A stretch of DNA of 64,000 bases from positions 1-64,000 of the forward strand of contig JADYUX010000002.1 of NCBI GenBank assembly GCA_021532125.1, given 5' to 3'. Below the pieces are notes generated by a model. The model was not told the DNA's origin and did not search any database. It saw nothing but the letters and a program-made list of their open reading frames with translations. Made by a program: the position numbers and the translations under genes. Source of the stretch: Arcanobacterium haemolyticum. Lineage in GTDB: Bacteria; Actinomycetota; Actinomycetes; Actinomycetales; Actinomycetaceae. Positions 23,055-32,404 of the stretch are shown here, one piece after another (the first letter of the stretch is position 1; the number at the start of each line of letters is the position of its first letter).

Positions 23055-24665
23055 ATTAACGCCCAGAACCTCACGATGCGCATTGGAACCCGCGAACTCA
23101 TCGTCGACGCAAACTTCCGTGTCGACAAAGGAATGCGTATCGGGCTCGTCGGTCGTAACGGCGCGGGCAAGACAACGCTCACGCGCCTCCTTGCAGGCGA
23201 GGGAGTCACCTCGGAAGTTATTGAACACACCGGAACGATCAACCGTTCCGGAAGTGTCGGTTATCTTCCCCAAGATACCCACACAGGCGATCCCGAACAG
23301 ATCGCACGAGACCGCATCCTCTCTGTGCGCGGCATCGACGCAACACTCAAGAGAATCGCACGCGCCGAACACGAGATGTCCACAGCTACCGGCGCCAAAC
23401 AGCAGAAGGCGATGGAACGCTACGTGCGGCTCGACCAGGAATTTACCGCCGCCGGTGGCTATGCCGCACGCGCTGAAGCAGCACAGATGGCAGCAGCCCT
23501 CGGCCTACCCGAACGTGTCCTCGACCAAAAGCTCGGAACCCTCTCGGGAGGCCAACGCCGCCGAGTCGAACTAGCACGTATTCTCTTCTCCCAAGCCGAA
23601 ACACTGCTTCTTGACGAACCGACGAACCACCTCGACCACGACTCCATCGTGTGGTTGCGTGACTACCTGCGAACCTACAAAGGCGGATTCGTCGTCATCT
23701 CCCACTCGGTTGAACTTCTCGCAGAAACCGTGACAACGATCTGGCATCTCGACGCCAACCGCGCAGCTCTCGACGTCTACTCGATGGGGTGGAACGACTA
23801 CCTCAAGCAGCGCGAGATCGACGAGCGTCGCCGCCGTCGCGAGCGCGCAAATGCAGAGAAAAAAGCTAACGCACTCCTCGCGCAGGCGGATAAGATGCGC
23901 GCCAAAGCGACGAAAGCTGTCGCTGCGCAGAATATGGCTCGTCGCGCCGAACGGCTCATGGAAGGCGTCGAGGCAGAACGAAAAGCCGACAAAGTTGCCC
24001 ATCTTCGTTTCCCGGCGCCGGCTCCTTGCGGCAAGACACCTCTGACTGCTCAGGGCTTGTCAAAGTCCTATGGATCACTCGAAGTATTTACCGGAGTGGA
24101 TCTGGCAATCGATCGTGCAAGCCGCGTTGTCGTGCTCGGCCTCAACGGAACAGGAAAGACAACCCTCCTGCGACTCCTCGCCGGCATTGAAGAACCAGAT
24201 GCTGGCTCCGTTATCCCCGGCCACGGCCTCAAAATCGGATACTACGCCCAGGAGCACGAGACGATCGACCTCACGAAGACGGTCGTGGAGAACCTCCAAT
24301 ACGCCGCTCCTGATTTCAACGAGACGGAAGTACGAACTGTTCTTGGCTCCTTCCTCTTCTCCGGGGAAGATGCAGATAAACCAGCAAAAGTGCTCTCCGG
24401 TGGCGAGAAAACGCGCCTTGCACTCGCGATGCTCGTCGTCTCGGCTGCCAACGTCCTTCTTCTCGACGAGCCGACGAACAACCTCGATCCTGCCTCCCGC
24501 GACGAGATTCTCTCCGCGCTTCAACGCTATGAGGGCGCAGTTGTCCTCGTAACCCACGACGAGGGCGCAGTTGAAGCGCTCAACCCCGAGCGCGTCTTGC
24601 TTCTCCCAGATGGCGACGAAGATTTGTGGTCCGACGATTACCTCGACCTCATTGCATTGGCCTAA
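23052..24665 (+). CDS. ABC-F family ribosome-associated ATPase
   Basis: This 537-residue protein has two ABC domains and no membrane segments. The first has GRNGAGKTT, LSGGQRRRVELA and LLLDEPTNHLD; the second GLNGTGKTT, LSGGEKTRLALA and LLLDEPTNNLD. A highly charged Arg/Lys/Ala linker (residues about 255-310) is the P-site tRNA interaction motif region of ABC-F factors. These proteins rescue or tune translation, and some protect ribosomes from antibiotics. Which subgroup this is cannot be decided by eye. Confidence 0.9.
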   Translation: MINAQNLTMRIGTRELIVDANFRVDKGMRIGLVGRNGAGKTTLTRLLAGEGVTSEVIEHTGTINRSGSVGYLPQDTHTGDPEQIARDRILSVRGIDATLKRIARAEHEMSTATGAKQQKAMERYVRLDQEFTAAGGYAARAEAAQMAAALGLPERVLDQKLGTLSGGQRRRVELARILFSQAETLLLDEPTNHLDHDSIVWLRDYLRTYKGGFVVISHSVELLAETVTTIWHLDANRAALDVYSMGWNDYLKQREIDERRRRRERANAEKKANALLAQADKMRAKATKAVAAQNMARRAERLMEGVEAERKADKVAHLRFPAPAPCGKTPLTAQGLSKSYGSLEVFTGVDLAIDRASRVVVLGLNGTGKTTLLRLLAGIEEPDAGSVIPGHGLKIGYYAQEHETIDLTKTVVENLQYAAPDFNETEVRTVLGSFLFSGEDADKPAKVLSGGEKTRLALAMLVVSAANVLLLDEPTNNLDPASRDEILSALQRYEGAVVLVTHDEGAVEALNPERVLLLPDGDEDLWSDDYLDLIALA

Positions 24666-24674
24666 GGAGATCAG

Positions 24675-25166
24675 ATGCCGCGCCTTATTGTCATGCGCCA
24701 TGCTAAGGCTGGAAGTGCCGCGCGCGATTTCGACCGCCCGCTGGCTCCAATCGGGCGTCTGCAAGCTGCCAATCAGGGGAGCAACCTTCAGCGCGCCACC
24801 GGCGGTATCGACCTTGCTCTCGTTTCCTCTGCCCGGCGTACACGGTACACACTTGAAGGGCTACGGTCGGGTGGACTCGCGATCAGGGAGGTTCGCTTTC
24901 GTGACTCGCTGTACTCGGCAACATGGGCAACGATATGCGACGAACTTCGCGACCTCCCAGAAAGCGTGGAGAGCGTGATCGTCGTTGGGCACGAACCGAC
25001 GATGGCCGAAACTGCGCATATTCTCGCCACAGAGGATTCACCAGCCCTCCATACCCTCGGTTGGAGCTTCTCCACGGGAATGGCCGCCCTCGGCGATATC
25101 GCAGCGTGGTCAATCGTCGATCGCTCGACATGGCGCGTGACCGAGGTGTTCCGGCCGGCGTTGTGA
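24675..25166 (+). CDS. SixA-type histidine phosphatase
   Basis: The 163-residue member of the histidine phosphatase (phosphoglycerate mutase-like) superfamily has a catalytic RHAKAG at residues 8-13, Arg in SSARRTRYT, and the second His in VVGHEPTM. SixA removes phosphate from histidine of phosphotransfer proteins; actinobacterial members are poorly characterised. AAGGAG lies 5 nt before the ATG and the ABC-F stop is 9 bp upstream, so the two may be co-transcribed. Confidence 0.85.
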   Translation: MPRLIVMRHAKAGSAARDFDRPLAPIGRLQAANQGSNLQRATGGIDLALVSSARRTRYTLEGLRSGGLAIREVRFRDSLYSATWATICDELRDLPESVESVIVVGHEPTMAETAHILATEDSPALHTLGWSFSTGMAALGDIAAWSIVDRSTWRVTEVFRPAL

Positions 25167-25217
25167 TGTAGAACGTGCAATTATCACGGTGCGGGTGTGG
25201 CGGCTCGTGCCGTCACG

Positions 25218-26174
25218 CTATCGTCGTCGCTCAGCCGCGTCCCAGCCGGCGAAAGCGAGAACCTCGTCGAGACGCGGCTGAGTGATAGCTGAATCCGCCT
25301 GTTCAAGAACCACAGGCTTAGCACAAAATGCCACCGACAGTCCGGCGGCCGCCATCATGTCGAGATCATTCGCCCCGTCACCAACGGCGATGGTCCGTGA
25401 AAGATTCACGTCCAACTCCTGCGACCACCGCCTCAGAGCTTCAGCCTTCGTTGTCCGCTCAACAATAGGGCCGGACACCTCGCCTGTGAAAATGCCCGAC
25501 CGCACGCCGAGACGATTCGCCAACACACGATCCACACCGACGCGTTCACCCACAAGATCAACGACCTCGTGGAAACCACCCGACACCAAGCCGATATAAC
25601 TGCCGCGGGAATGGAGCGTGCGCACAAGAGCCTCAGCACCAGGGGTGAGCTGCACATTTCCGGCAATTTCGCGGGCAGCACGCTGAGAAACGCCTTCAAG
25701 CGTAGCGACTCGGCGCACAAGAGACTCCGCAAAATCCACCTCACCGCGCATGGCACTCGCGGTGATCTCAGCGACAAGTTCCTCGCTACCTGCGTGAGCG
25801 GCGAGCATCTCGATGACCTCGCCACGGATGAACGTGGAATCAACATCGGTGATGACGAGCCCCGGCCCATGGCACGCAAGTTCCCCCGTCGTCAATGCAC
25901 AATCCACGCCCAGAGCTATCGCCGGGCCGCGCAATTCATCCCGAATATCCTGCGCCATGCCTGCGCCGTGCTCACTAAAGAAGCTCACGCTATGGAGGCC
26001 CGCAATGCGCGGCTTCGTCGTCACAACGCCGCCGCCCACGCAGACCTCATCAAAAACTCTCGCGCAGTGGGTGATAAGCGCCTGCGGCAGTGGAGAAACA
26101 GAGGTGAGGGAGAAGCGAAGTGCCTCTCCCTCACCCGGAGTGTGCGGCTCGTCGCCGCCAGAAAGAATCGTCAC
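25218..26174 (-). CDS. serB: phosphoserine phosphatase SerB
   Basis: The 318-residue HAD phosphatase performs the last step of serine synthesis. Motifs: DVDSTFIRGEVIE (nucleophile Asp of DxDST), SGGF, the Lys of RTTKAEAL and GDGANDLDM. The N-terminal 90 residues form a shorter regulatory-like part without an obvious full ACT pair. It starts with GTG 2 bp after glgC, so the two genes form one transcript, an odd pairing of serine and glycogen metabolism. Confidence 0.92.
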   Translation of the reverse strand: MTILSGGDEPHTPGEGEALRFSLTSVSPLPQALITHCARVFDEVCVGGGVVTTKPRIAGLHSVSFFSEHGAGMAQDIRDELRGPAIALGVDCALTTGELACHGPGLVITDVDSTFIRGEVIEMLAAHAGSEELVAEITASAMRGEVDFAESLVRRVATLEGVSQRAAREIAGNVQLTPGAEALVRTLHSRGSYIGLVSGGFHEVVDLVGERVGVDRVLANRLGVRSGIFTGEVSGPIVERTTKAEALRRWSQELDVNLSRTIAVGDGANDLDMMAAAGLSVAFCAKPVVLEQADSAITQPRLDEVLAFAGWDAAERRR

Positions 26175-26176
26175 GC

Positions 26177-27427
26177 CTATACGGTAACGCGGGCGTTCTT
26201 TGGAACCACAGTGATCCCGCCTTCTGAAACGTGGAAACCGCGCGCGCGATCGTGTTCATGATCCACGCCGATTTGAGCGCCTTCCTCCACGACAACACGC
26301 TTGTCGAGAATTGCGCGCTGCACGTGCGCGTTTCGGCCGATCACAACGTCGTCGAAAATGACCGATTCGCGAACCGACGCCCAGGAATTGACCCTCACGC
26401 CAGGGGAGATGACCGAAGCGATGACTTCGCCGCCCGAGACGATCACGCCAGGGGAGACGATTGAATCGAGGGCGTGGCCGAGGCGCTCGTGATGGCCGTA
26501 GACGAACTTGGCTGGCGGCAGGCCAATGTATCCGGTGTGGACCGGCCACCGAGAGTTGTACAGGTTGAACACGGGGGAGACGGCAATGAGATCCATATTC
26601 GCGTCGTAGAAGGAATCGATAGTTCCCACGTCGCGCCAGTAGTTCCGGTCGCGTTCGTGCGCACCCGGTACTTCGTTAAACGTGAAGTCGTAGACGCCGC
26701 AATTTCCTGCCGCAGCAAATGCCGGCACGATGTTTCCACCCATGTCGTGCTTCGACGTGGAATCGTCGGCGTCTTCGGTGAGGATATCGACGAGAGCCTG
26801 CGTGTTAAACACGTAGTTGCCCATCGACGCGAGGAATTGAGTCGGGTCGTCAGCGAGAACGAACTCGGACGCATCTTGTGGCTTTTCGACGAAGGAGTGA
26901 ACCTTACGAGGATTGTCCTTGTCGGTATTAATGACACCGAAGGACGAAGCGAGCTCGATGGGCTGGCGAATTCCCGCAACAGTGAGATCGAAGCCTGAGT
27001 CGATATGCTGCTCAACCATCTGGGAGAAATCCATGCGGTAAATGTTGTCCGCACCGGTCACAAGCACGATATCTGGGCGTTCGTCGTCCATGACATTGAG
27101 GGACTGATAAATGGCGTCCGCACTGCCGAGGAACCAGTTTTTTCCGCGGCGCTGCTGAGCAGGTACAGGAGCCACATAGTTGCCTAGCAAATTTGACATC
27201 TGCCAGGTCTTAGAAACGTGGCGATCGAGGGAATGCGACTTGTACTGAGTAAGAACAACGACTTTGAGATAACCAGAATTGATGATGTTACTCAACGAAA
27301 AGTCGATGAGGCGATATGTCCCTCCGAAAGGAACAGCGGGCTTAGCGCGATCCCTCGTTAATGGCATAAGTCGCTTGCCCTCGCCGCCGGCCAGGACGAT
27401 TGCTAGAACCCGTGGATTTGCTCTCAT
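26177..27427 (-). CDS. glgC: glucose-1-phosphate adenylyltransferase
   Basis: The 416-residue enzyme makes ADP-glucose from glucose-1-phosphate and ATP. Nucleotidyltransferase motif [19 protein letters not shown] is at residues 12-30, with further conserved GTADAIYQ-like [10 protein letters not shown] and FVEKP. The C-terminal left-handed beta-helix starts around residue 300. It is divergent from glgA, as in M. tuberculosis Rv1213/Rv1212c. A -10-like box stands 7 nt before the ATG, suggesting a leaderless mRNA. Confidence 0.95.
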   Translation of the reverse strand: MRANPRVLAIVLAGGEGKRLMPLTRDRAKPAVPFGGTYRLIDFSLSNIINSGYLKVVVLTQYKSHSLDRHVSKTWQMSNLLGNYVAPVPAQQRRGKNWFLGSADAIYQSLNVMDDERPDIVLVTGADNIYRMDFSQMVEQHIDSGFDLTVAGIRQPIELASSFGVINTDKDNPRKVHSFVEKPQDASEFVLADDPTQFLASMGNYVFNTQALVDILTEDADDSTSKHDMGGNIVPAFAAAGNCGVYDFTFNEVPGAHERDRNYWRDVGTIDSFYDANMDLIAVSPVFNLYNSRWPVHTGYIGLPPAKFVYGHHERLGHALDSIVSPGVIVSGGEVIASVISPGVRVNSWASVRESVIFDDVVIGRNAHVQRAILDKRVVVEEGAQIGVDHEHDRARGFHVSEGGITVVPKNARVTV

Positions 27428-27440
27428 GTGTCATACCTTA
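27425..27440 (-). promoter_or_regulatory. -10 box for leaderless glgC
   Basis: On the minus strand TAAGGT (27440-27435) is followed by 7 nt and the ATG of glgC at 27427. No ribosome-binding site is present. No -35 is evident. Confidence 0.45.
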
Positions 27441-27548
27441 CATTGAACAGGTGAGCATCGCTTAACAATGACGTATTTGTGCGTGAAACAGTTTCACAAC
27501 CATCATGCAGGTGCCGAGCCTGCCTGGTCAGGAAAACTGACGTGCTGA

Positions 27549-27576
27549 TTGACACAGTTGCCCGATCAATTCGGGC
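27549..27576 (+). promoter_or_regulatory. glgA promoter region with inverted repeat
   Basis: A perfect -35 hexamer TTGACA (27549-27554) is followed by GCCCGA-TCAAT-TCGGGC (27560-27576), a perfect 6-5-6 inverted repeat in the spacer and -10 zone. The best -10-like TAGAGT (27577-27582) is further than usual (22 bp), so the exact promoter is uncertain. The palindrome is a repressor-site candidate. Confidence 0.4.
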
Positions 27577-27614
27577 TAGAGTTGGTGAAGCACCCTATTG
27601 CAGAAGGAGATCTC

Positions 27615-28859
27615 ATGCGCGTTGACCTGCTGACGAAAGAGTACCCGCCGCATATCTACGGGGGTGCTGGCGTTCATGTCACTGAGCTAGCCAAGGTGCT
27701 CGTCGAGCACGCCGACGTCCATGTTCATGCATTTGGAGGCGCCCGCTCTCCCGAGGACGAACCGCTCCTTCCCAAGGGAGTCCACCTCACGGGATACGAC
27801 GACCTCCCTGAGCTGGCCGACGCCAATGCGGCGCTACGCACCTTCGGAGTGGATCTCACGATCGCTGCAGATGTCGCCGGTGCGGACATCATTCACTCTC
27901 ACACGTGGTACGCGAACCTCGCCGGCCACATCGGCTCTCTCCTCAACGGAGTTCCTCACGTGATCTCGGCTCATTCCCTTGAGCCTCTTCGCCCGTGGAA
28001 GCGTGAACAGCTTGGCGGCGGATATGAGCTCTCCTCGTGGGCAGAAAAAGTGGCTTACGAATCTGCGGCGGGAATCGTGGCCGTATCGCGGGCCATGCGT
28101 GAAGATATTTTGCGCTGCTACCCGGCTGTTGATCCCGCGAAAGTGCGAGTTATTCACAACGGTATTGATCTCGATGTGTGGCAGGCTCCCCGTACCGACG
28201 AGGAGTGGGAGGACGCTCGCGCCTACTTCCGGTCGTGGGGTCTTGATCCAGACCGTCCAACGATCGTCTTTGTCGGTCGTATCACGAGGCAAAAGGGCGT
28301 TCCTGGCCTCGTGCGTGCGCTTGGCCAGATTTCCCCGGATATCCAGGTGATTCTGTGCGCTGGGGCACCGGATACGCCCGAAATCATGAACGAAATGCGT
28401 GAACTCGTCGCCAATCTCCAGGCTCGTCGCGACGGCGTTGTATGGATCGACGATATGCTCTCGCGCCGGCGCATCATTCAGCTTGAAGCATGTTCGACGG
28501 TCTTTGTTACTCCTTCGGTGTACGAGCCTCTTGGCATTGTTAATCTCGAAGCGATGGCGCTTGGGCTGCCGGTCGTCGGAACAAATACAGGTGGAATTCC
28601 TGACTGCATTGACGACGGCGTTACTGGAACGCTTGTGCCAATTGACCAGCTTGACGATGGCACAGGTACTCCGATCAACCCCGAGCGTTTTGAGGCCGAC
28701 CTTGCTGCCGCATTGGAAGACATGTGCTCCGATGTGGAGCGAGCGCGCGCCATGGGAATTGCTGGTCGTAAGCGCGTGGAGGAGCACTTCTCCTGGAGCT
28801 CTATTGCCGTTAAGACGATGGATTTCTACGGCGATGTCATCAATGGGCGCCTAGCGTGA
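27615..28859 (+). CDS. glgA: glycogen synthase / maltose-1-phosphate synthase (GT4)
   Basis: This 414-residue GT-B glycosyltransferase of the Corynebacterium-type GlgA family has KEYPPHIYGGAGVHV at the N-terminus, HNGIDLDVWQ, GRITRQKG, and the EX7E region EPLGIVNLEAMALGLPVV. It uses ADP-glucose made by GlgC. The M. tuberculosis homologue in the same divergent arrangement acts mainly as a maltose-1-phosphate synthase (GlgM), so either product is possible. ATG 27615 has AAGGAGA 5 nt upstream; the open frame further upstream lacks such a signal. Confidence 0.9.
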   Translation: MRVDLLTKEYPPHIYGGAGVHVTELAKVLVEHADVHVHAFGGARSPEDEPLLPKGVHLTGYDDLPELADANAALRTFGVDLTIAADVAGADIIHSHTWYANLAGHIGSLLNGVPHVISAHSLEPLRPWKREQLGGGYELSSWAEKVAYESAAGIVAVSRAMREDILRCYPAVDPAKVRVIHNGIDLDVWQAPRTDEEWEDARAYFRSWGLDPDRPTIVFVGRITRQKGVPGLVRALGQISPDIQVILCAGAPDTPEIMNEMRELVANLQARRDGVVWIDDMLSRRRIIQLEACSTVFVTPSVYEPLGIVNLEAMALGLPVVGTNTGGIPDCIDDGVTGTLVPIDQLDDGTGTPINPERFEADLAAALEDMCSDVERARAMGIAGRKRVEEHFSWSSIAVKTMDFYGDVINGRLA

Positions 28860-28865
28860 AGTGAG

Positions 28866-28881
28866 TAGGCTAGGACGTATG
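28866..28881 (+). promoter_or_regulatory. -10 box for leaderless ABC ATPase gene
   Basis: TAGGCT (28866-28871) is followed by 7 nt and ATG 28879. The same hexamer and spacing occur at the ABC-F gene (23039). No ribosome-binding site is present, which also supports ATG 28879 over GTG 28861. Confidence 0.48.
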
Positions 28882-29661
28882 GGTGATGTTGTAGAGTTTC
28901 GCGATGTTACTGTGACCCGCTCGGGGCATAACATTCTCGATTCACTTGATTGGTCAGTAAACGACGGCGAGCGGTGGGTAATCCTCGGCCCGAACGGCGC
29001 TGGCAAGACGACGACGATTCAGCTTGCCGCCGGCCGTATTCACCCGACACAAGGCAGTGTGTCGATTATCGGGGAGCGTCTCGGGCGCGTGGATATTAAC
29101 GAGTTGCGTCCACTTGTTGGCGTAGCTTCGAGCGCTACTGATGCTCTTATTCCTGACGACGAACGAGTCCTCAACGTTGTTTTGACGGCGGCGTATGGGC
29201 ATACGGCACGGTGGCGAGAGGCCTATGACGAGGTTGACGTTGAGCGTGCCCGTGAACTCCTGTCCCAGATGGGGGTGGGGGATTTGGCTGAGCGTCAGTT
29301 CCGCACAATATCGTCTGGGGAAAAGAAGCGCGTGGGGATTGCCCGTGCGCTCATGCCTAACCCGGAAGTTCTTATTCTTGACGAGCCAACCTCCGGATTG
29401 GATCTTGGTGGGCGCGAGGCGCTGTTGGGTACGCTCACGACGTTGGCTTTTTCGCCTGCGGCTCCGGTGATCGTGCTGGTGACACACCATGTCGAGGAAA
29501 TTCCCGCAGGCTTTACTCACGCCTTGCTTCTGCGCGAAGGAAAGATGTTCGCTGCTGGGCCGATCGACGATGTCATGACATCGTCGACGCTCTCAGGCTT
29601 GTTTGGTTTGCCGCTTGAGGTGACGAAGAGCAACGGGCGTTTCGTCGCTCAGGCGCGATAG
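28879..29661 (+). CDS. ABC transporter ATP-binding protein
   Basis: The 260-residue single ABC domain has Walker A GPNGAGKTT, the signature SSGEKKRVGIARAL (first Ser replacing the usual Leu-Ser), Walker B VLILDEPTSGLD and the switch His in VTHHVEEIP. No permease or binding protein lies beside it, so it is an orphan ATPase; relatives are annotated as iron or molybdate-type ATPases. It begins 19 bp after glgA. Confidence 0.82.
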   Translation: MGDVVEFRDVTVTRSGHNILDSLDWSVNDGERWVILGPNGAGKTTTIQLAAGRIHPTQGSVSIIGERLGRVDINELRPLVGVASSATDALIPDDERVLNVVLTAAYGHTARWREAYDEVDVERARELLSQMGVGDLAERQFRTISSGEKKRVGIARALMPNPEVLILDEPTSGLDLGGREALLGTLTTLAFSPAAPVIVLVTHHVEEIPAGFTHALLLREGKMFAAGPIDDVMTSSTLSGLFGLPLEVTKSNGRFVAQAR

Positions 29662-29683
29662 AGAGTCACGGTGAGATATAACG

Positions 29684-29719
29684 ACGAGGGTGCGTGGCAG
29701 GGGCCATGCGCCCTCGTTT
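29684..29719 (+). terminator. terminator after ABC ATPase gene
   Basis: A 15-bp RNA stem with two G-U pairs (29684-29698 with 29703-29717) and a 4-nt loop is followed by TT, lying 20 bp after the stop. Confidence 0.75.
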
Positions 29720-29895
29720 CCCTGTGTTCACTACGCCGTAACCAGAAGGTTCGCAAGACAGTGGAGAGTCAGTAGCGCTGAGGAATGGCTCGAGGGAAAA
29801 TGTCAATTTTTGTCGGGAGGCATCCCGAATCGTCTTTGCGCCACGGTAGGATAGGAGCACAGGCCGTGTATCGACCACCGAAGGAGGGGTGAAGC

Positions 29896-30333
29896 ATGAG
29901 TTGGATTGTCTGGCTCATTATCGCCGTCGTTTGCATAATTGTTGAAACAGTAACGGTAGATTTCACGTTCCTCATGCTTGCTGGCGCAGCGTTAATCGCT
30001 ACTGGCGTTTCTGCGTTCACGCATAATCTCATTATTCAAGTTGTCATCTTCGCGATTGCGTCAATTATCCTCGTGCTTTTTGCCAGGCCGTGGGCGAAGA
30101 ACAAAATGAACCCCCGGGGTGCTCAAGCAGGGAATGTTTACAGCCAAGTCGGCCGCGCTGCGCGAACATTAACACTCGTTGATGCTCACGCGGGGCGTGT
30201 GAAAATTGGCGGCGACGTATGGTCTGCTCGCACTGATGATGGGCAGATTCCAGAAGGTAGCGATGTTGTCGTCGTGCGCATTGATGGAGCTGTCGCCGTC
30301 GTGCAATCTATCCCAACCCCAAGCGTCCACTAA
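29896..30333 (+). CDS. NfeD-like membrane protein
   Basis: This 145-residue protein has two or three N-terminal membrane helices (residues 3-20, 24-42, 47-68) followed by a small soluble OB-fold NfeD domain with VGRAARTLTLV and GRVKIGGDVWSAR. It is the short NfeD form without the protease domain. NfeD proteins act with stomatin-type SPFH proteins in membrane microdomains, and the next gene is one, 15 bp away. A GGAGGGG lies before the ATG. Confidence 0.88.
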   Translation: MSWIVWLIIAVVCIIVETVTVDFTFLMLAGAALIATGVSAFTHNLIIQVVIFAIASIILVLFARPWAKNKMNPRGAQAGNVYSQVGRAARTLTLVDAHAGRVKIGGDVWSARTDDGQIPEGSDVVVVRIDGAVAVVQSIPTPSVH

Positions 30334-30348
30334 ACCAACGAGGAATAT

Positions 30349-31452
30349 ATGTCTGATTCAAATGTGGCGGGGACAGTTGTCCTGATTCTCCTCGCAGTAG
30401 TTGTCCTCCTAGTCATTGTTGCGCTCTTTAGATCAGTTCTTATGGTGCATCAGGGCTACACCGTGATCGTGGAGCGCCTCGGGCGTTACCACACGACCCT
30501 TCAACCCGGCTTGCACTTCCTTGTGCCGTTCTTCGATTCGGTACGCCAGCGCATTGATATGCGTGAGCAGGTGGTTCCGTTCCCACCGCAAACGGTGATT
30601 ACCTCCGATAACATCAATGTTTCGATCGATACTGTCATCTACTACCAAGTCACTCACCCTGAGGCGGCAACCTACGAGATTGCCGATCCAATGACAGCTA
30701 TTGAGCAGCTTGCCGTGACTACGATGCGTAACATCATCGGAACGATGGACATGGAGCAGGCCCTGACCGGCCGCGACCAGATCAATGGCCAGCTCCGTGG
30801 AGTTCTTGACGAAGCTACAGGTCGTTGGGGTATCCGCGTGTCGCGAGTAGAGCTTAAGGCTATTGATCCGCCGGCACGTGTTCAGGCCGCGATGGAGCAG
30901 CAGATGAAGGCTGAACGTGATCGTCGTGCAGCTATTCTCAATGCCGAAGGTGTTAAGCAGTCGGCGATTCTCCAAGCCGAAGGTGAGAAGCAGTCGGCGA
31001 TTCTGCGTGCAGAAGGTCAGGCTCAATCGACGATTCTTCGCGCACAGGGTGAATCCCGCGCCATTCTTCAGCTCTTTGACGCTATCCACCGCGGTAACGC
31101 TGATCCGAAGCTGCTTGCTTACGAGTACATTCGTACGCTCCCGCAGATTGCTAACTCGGCTTCGTCGAAGGTATGGGTGATCCCCTCGGATCTCACGTCC
31201 GCAATCGACGCGGTTCGCCGTGGCTTCGGCGGAGAATCTGATTTCAAGGAATCAGATCTTCTCTCGGGTGAGCCCGAGATCTCGGATGCGCTCTCAGCGA
31301 CAAAGCTCCCCGACCTCGATTCGGCACTTGCCGATGCCAAGGGTGAAGCTGGGCGAGCCGCTGACGATGCGACGAAGTCGGGAACTCGGTCGGGACACGA
31401 TTTCGATTTCCGTGCTGAGCTCGGCCAGCGCCCTAATCAACCAGGAGAGTAA
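30349..31452 (+). CDS. SPFH/band 7 stomatin-like protein
   Basis: The 367-residue protein has an N-terminal membrane anchor (VLILLAVVVLLVIVALF), a band 7 domain (VIVERLGRYHTTLQPGLHFLVP onward; about residues 30-200), then a coiled coil with Ala/Glu-rich imperfect repeats (QAEGEKQSAILRAEGQAQS) and an acidic tail. It likely oligomerises at the membrane and pairs with NfeD for quality control of membrane proteins. GAGG before the ATG. Confidence 0.9.
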   Translation: MSDSNVAGTVVLILLAVVVLLVIVALFRSVLMVHQGYTVIVERLGRYHTTLQPGLHFLVPFFDSVRQRIDMREQVVPFPPQTVITSDNINVSIDTVIYYQVTHPEAATYEIADPMTAIEQLAVTTMRNIIGTMDMEQALTGRDQINGQLRGVLDEATGRWGIRVSRVELKAIDPPARVQAAMEQQMKAERDRRAAILNAEGVKQSAILQAEGEKQSAILRAEGQAQSTILRAQGESRAILQLFDAIHRGNADPKLLAYEYIRTLPQIANSASSKVWVIPSDLTSAIDAVRRGFGGESDFKESDLLSGEPEISDALSATKLPDLDSALADAKGEAGRAADDATKSGTRSGHDFDFRAELGQRPNQPGE

Positions 31453-31460
31453 AAACTCAC

Positions 31461-32315
31461 GTGATCGTTAACGTCAGTGCGCTCGGCGACGAGCGCTTGG
31501 CAGACTACACAGGACTGACCGACGTCGCACTACGCAGGCGCTTGGAAACGGAGAACGGCCTGTATATGGCTGAATCGACCAAGGTCATCATGCGAGCGAT
31601 CGAGGCAGGGCATACGCCACGCTCCTTCCTCACGGCACCGCGTTGGCTCCCCGATCTTGAACCATGGATCGAGCGGGCCTGCGGTGCTCGTGACGGGGGA
31701 GCGATTCCCGTTTTCGTCGCTGATGAGGATGTGCTGGAGGAGATAACAGGGTTCCACTTGCATCGGGGTGCGCTCGCAGCGATGAACCGACCTGCGCCTG
31801 TGGACCCGGTGGAACTCCTTCGCCATGCACGCAATGGTGAGGGTGCTCGGCGTGTTGTCATCCTCGAAGGGCTCGTCGATCACACGAATGTGGGAGCGAT
31901 TTTCCGCTCTGCGGCGGCTCTTGGTATCGATGCAGTTCTTGTTACAGAGGATTGCGCAGATCCCCTGTATCGCCGCTCCGTTCGAGTATCGATGGGCACG
32001 GTTTTTCAGGTTCCATGGGCGCGGATTGGGCGCCTGTCGGAATCGATTCCGCGGTTGCGGGAGGCCGGCTTCACGACGGCTGCTCTGGCGTTAGTCGATG
32101 GCGCTCTCACTCTCGACGAATTCTCTGCCCTTGATGTGTGTCGTGACGAAGATTCCCGTGTGGCAGTTGTTATGGGAACCGAGGGAGACGGGCTCACGCA
32201 TCGAACGATTGCGGCGGCAGACTACTCGGTCATCATCCCGATGGCTGGGGGAGTTGATTCGCTTAACGTTGCTGCAGCCAGTGCCGTGGCGTTCTGGGAG
32301 CTTCGGTTGAGATAG
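31461..32315 (+). CDS. TrmH/SpoU-family RNA 2'-O-methyltransferase
   Basis: The 284-residue enzyme has an N-terminal substrate-binding part (residues 1-110) and a trefoil-knot SPOUT domain with motif 1 DHTNVGAIFRSAAALG, motif 2 VVMGTEGDGL and motif 3 IPMAGGVDSLNVAAA. It transfers methyl from SAM to a ribose 2'-OH in rRNA or tRNA; the target base is not deducible. GTG start 31461 follows the SPFH gene by 8 bp. Confidence 0.88.
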   Translation: MIVNVSALGDERLADYTGLTDVALRRRLETENGLYMAESTKVIMRAIEAGHTPRSFLTAPRWLPDLEPWIERACGARDGGAIPVFVADEDVLEEITGFHLHRGALAAMNRPAPVDPVELLRHARNGEGARRVVILEGLVDHTNVGAIFRSAAALGIDAVLVTEDCADPLYRRSVRVSMGTVFQVPWARIGRLSESIPRLREAGFTTAALALVDGALTLDEFSALDVCRDEDSRVAVVMGTEGDGLTHRTIAAADYSVIIPMAGGVDSLNVAAASAVAFWELRLR

Positions 32316-32336
32316 ATCGTCTCATGCATAACGAGA

Positions 32337-32373
32337 GTGGGCGTACTTCGTCGTAGCGACGAGGTGCGCCCAC
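32337..32373. terminator. hairpin between convergent genes
   Basis: GTGGGCG (32337-32343) pairs with CGCCCAC (32367-32373), with an inner CGTCG/CGACG pairing. There is no strong T tract, but it sits between the convergent methyltransferase genes and may stop transcription from both sides. Confidence 0.5.
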
Positions 32374-32404
32374 ACTTCTTGTGTGTGCTACTTTTACGCG
32401 GTTT

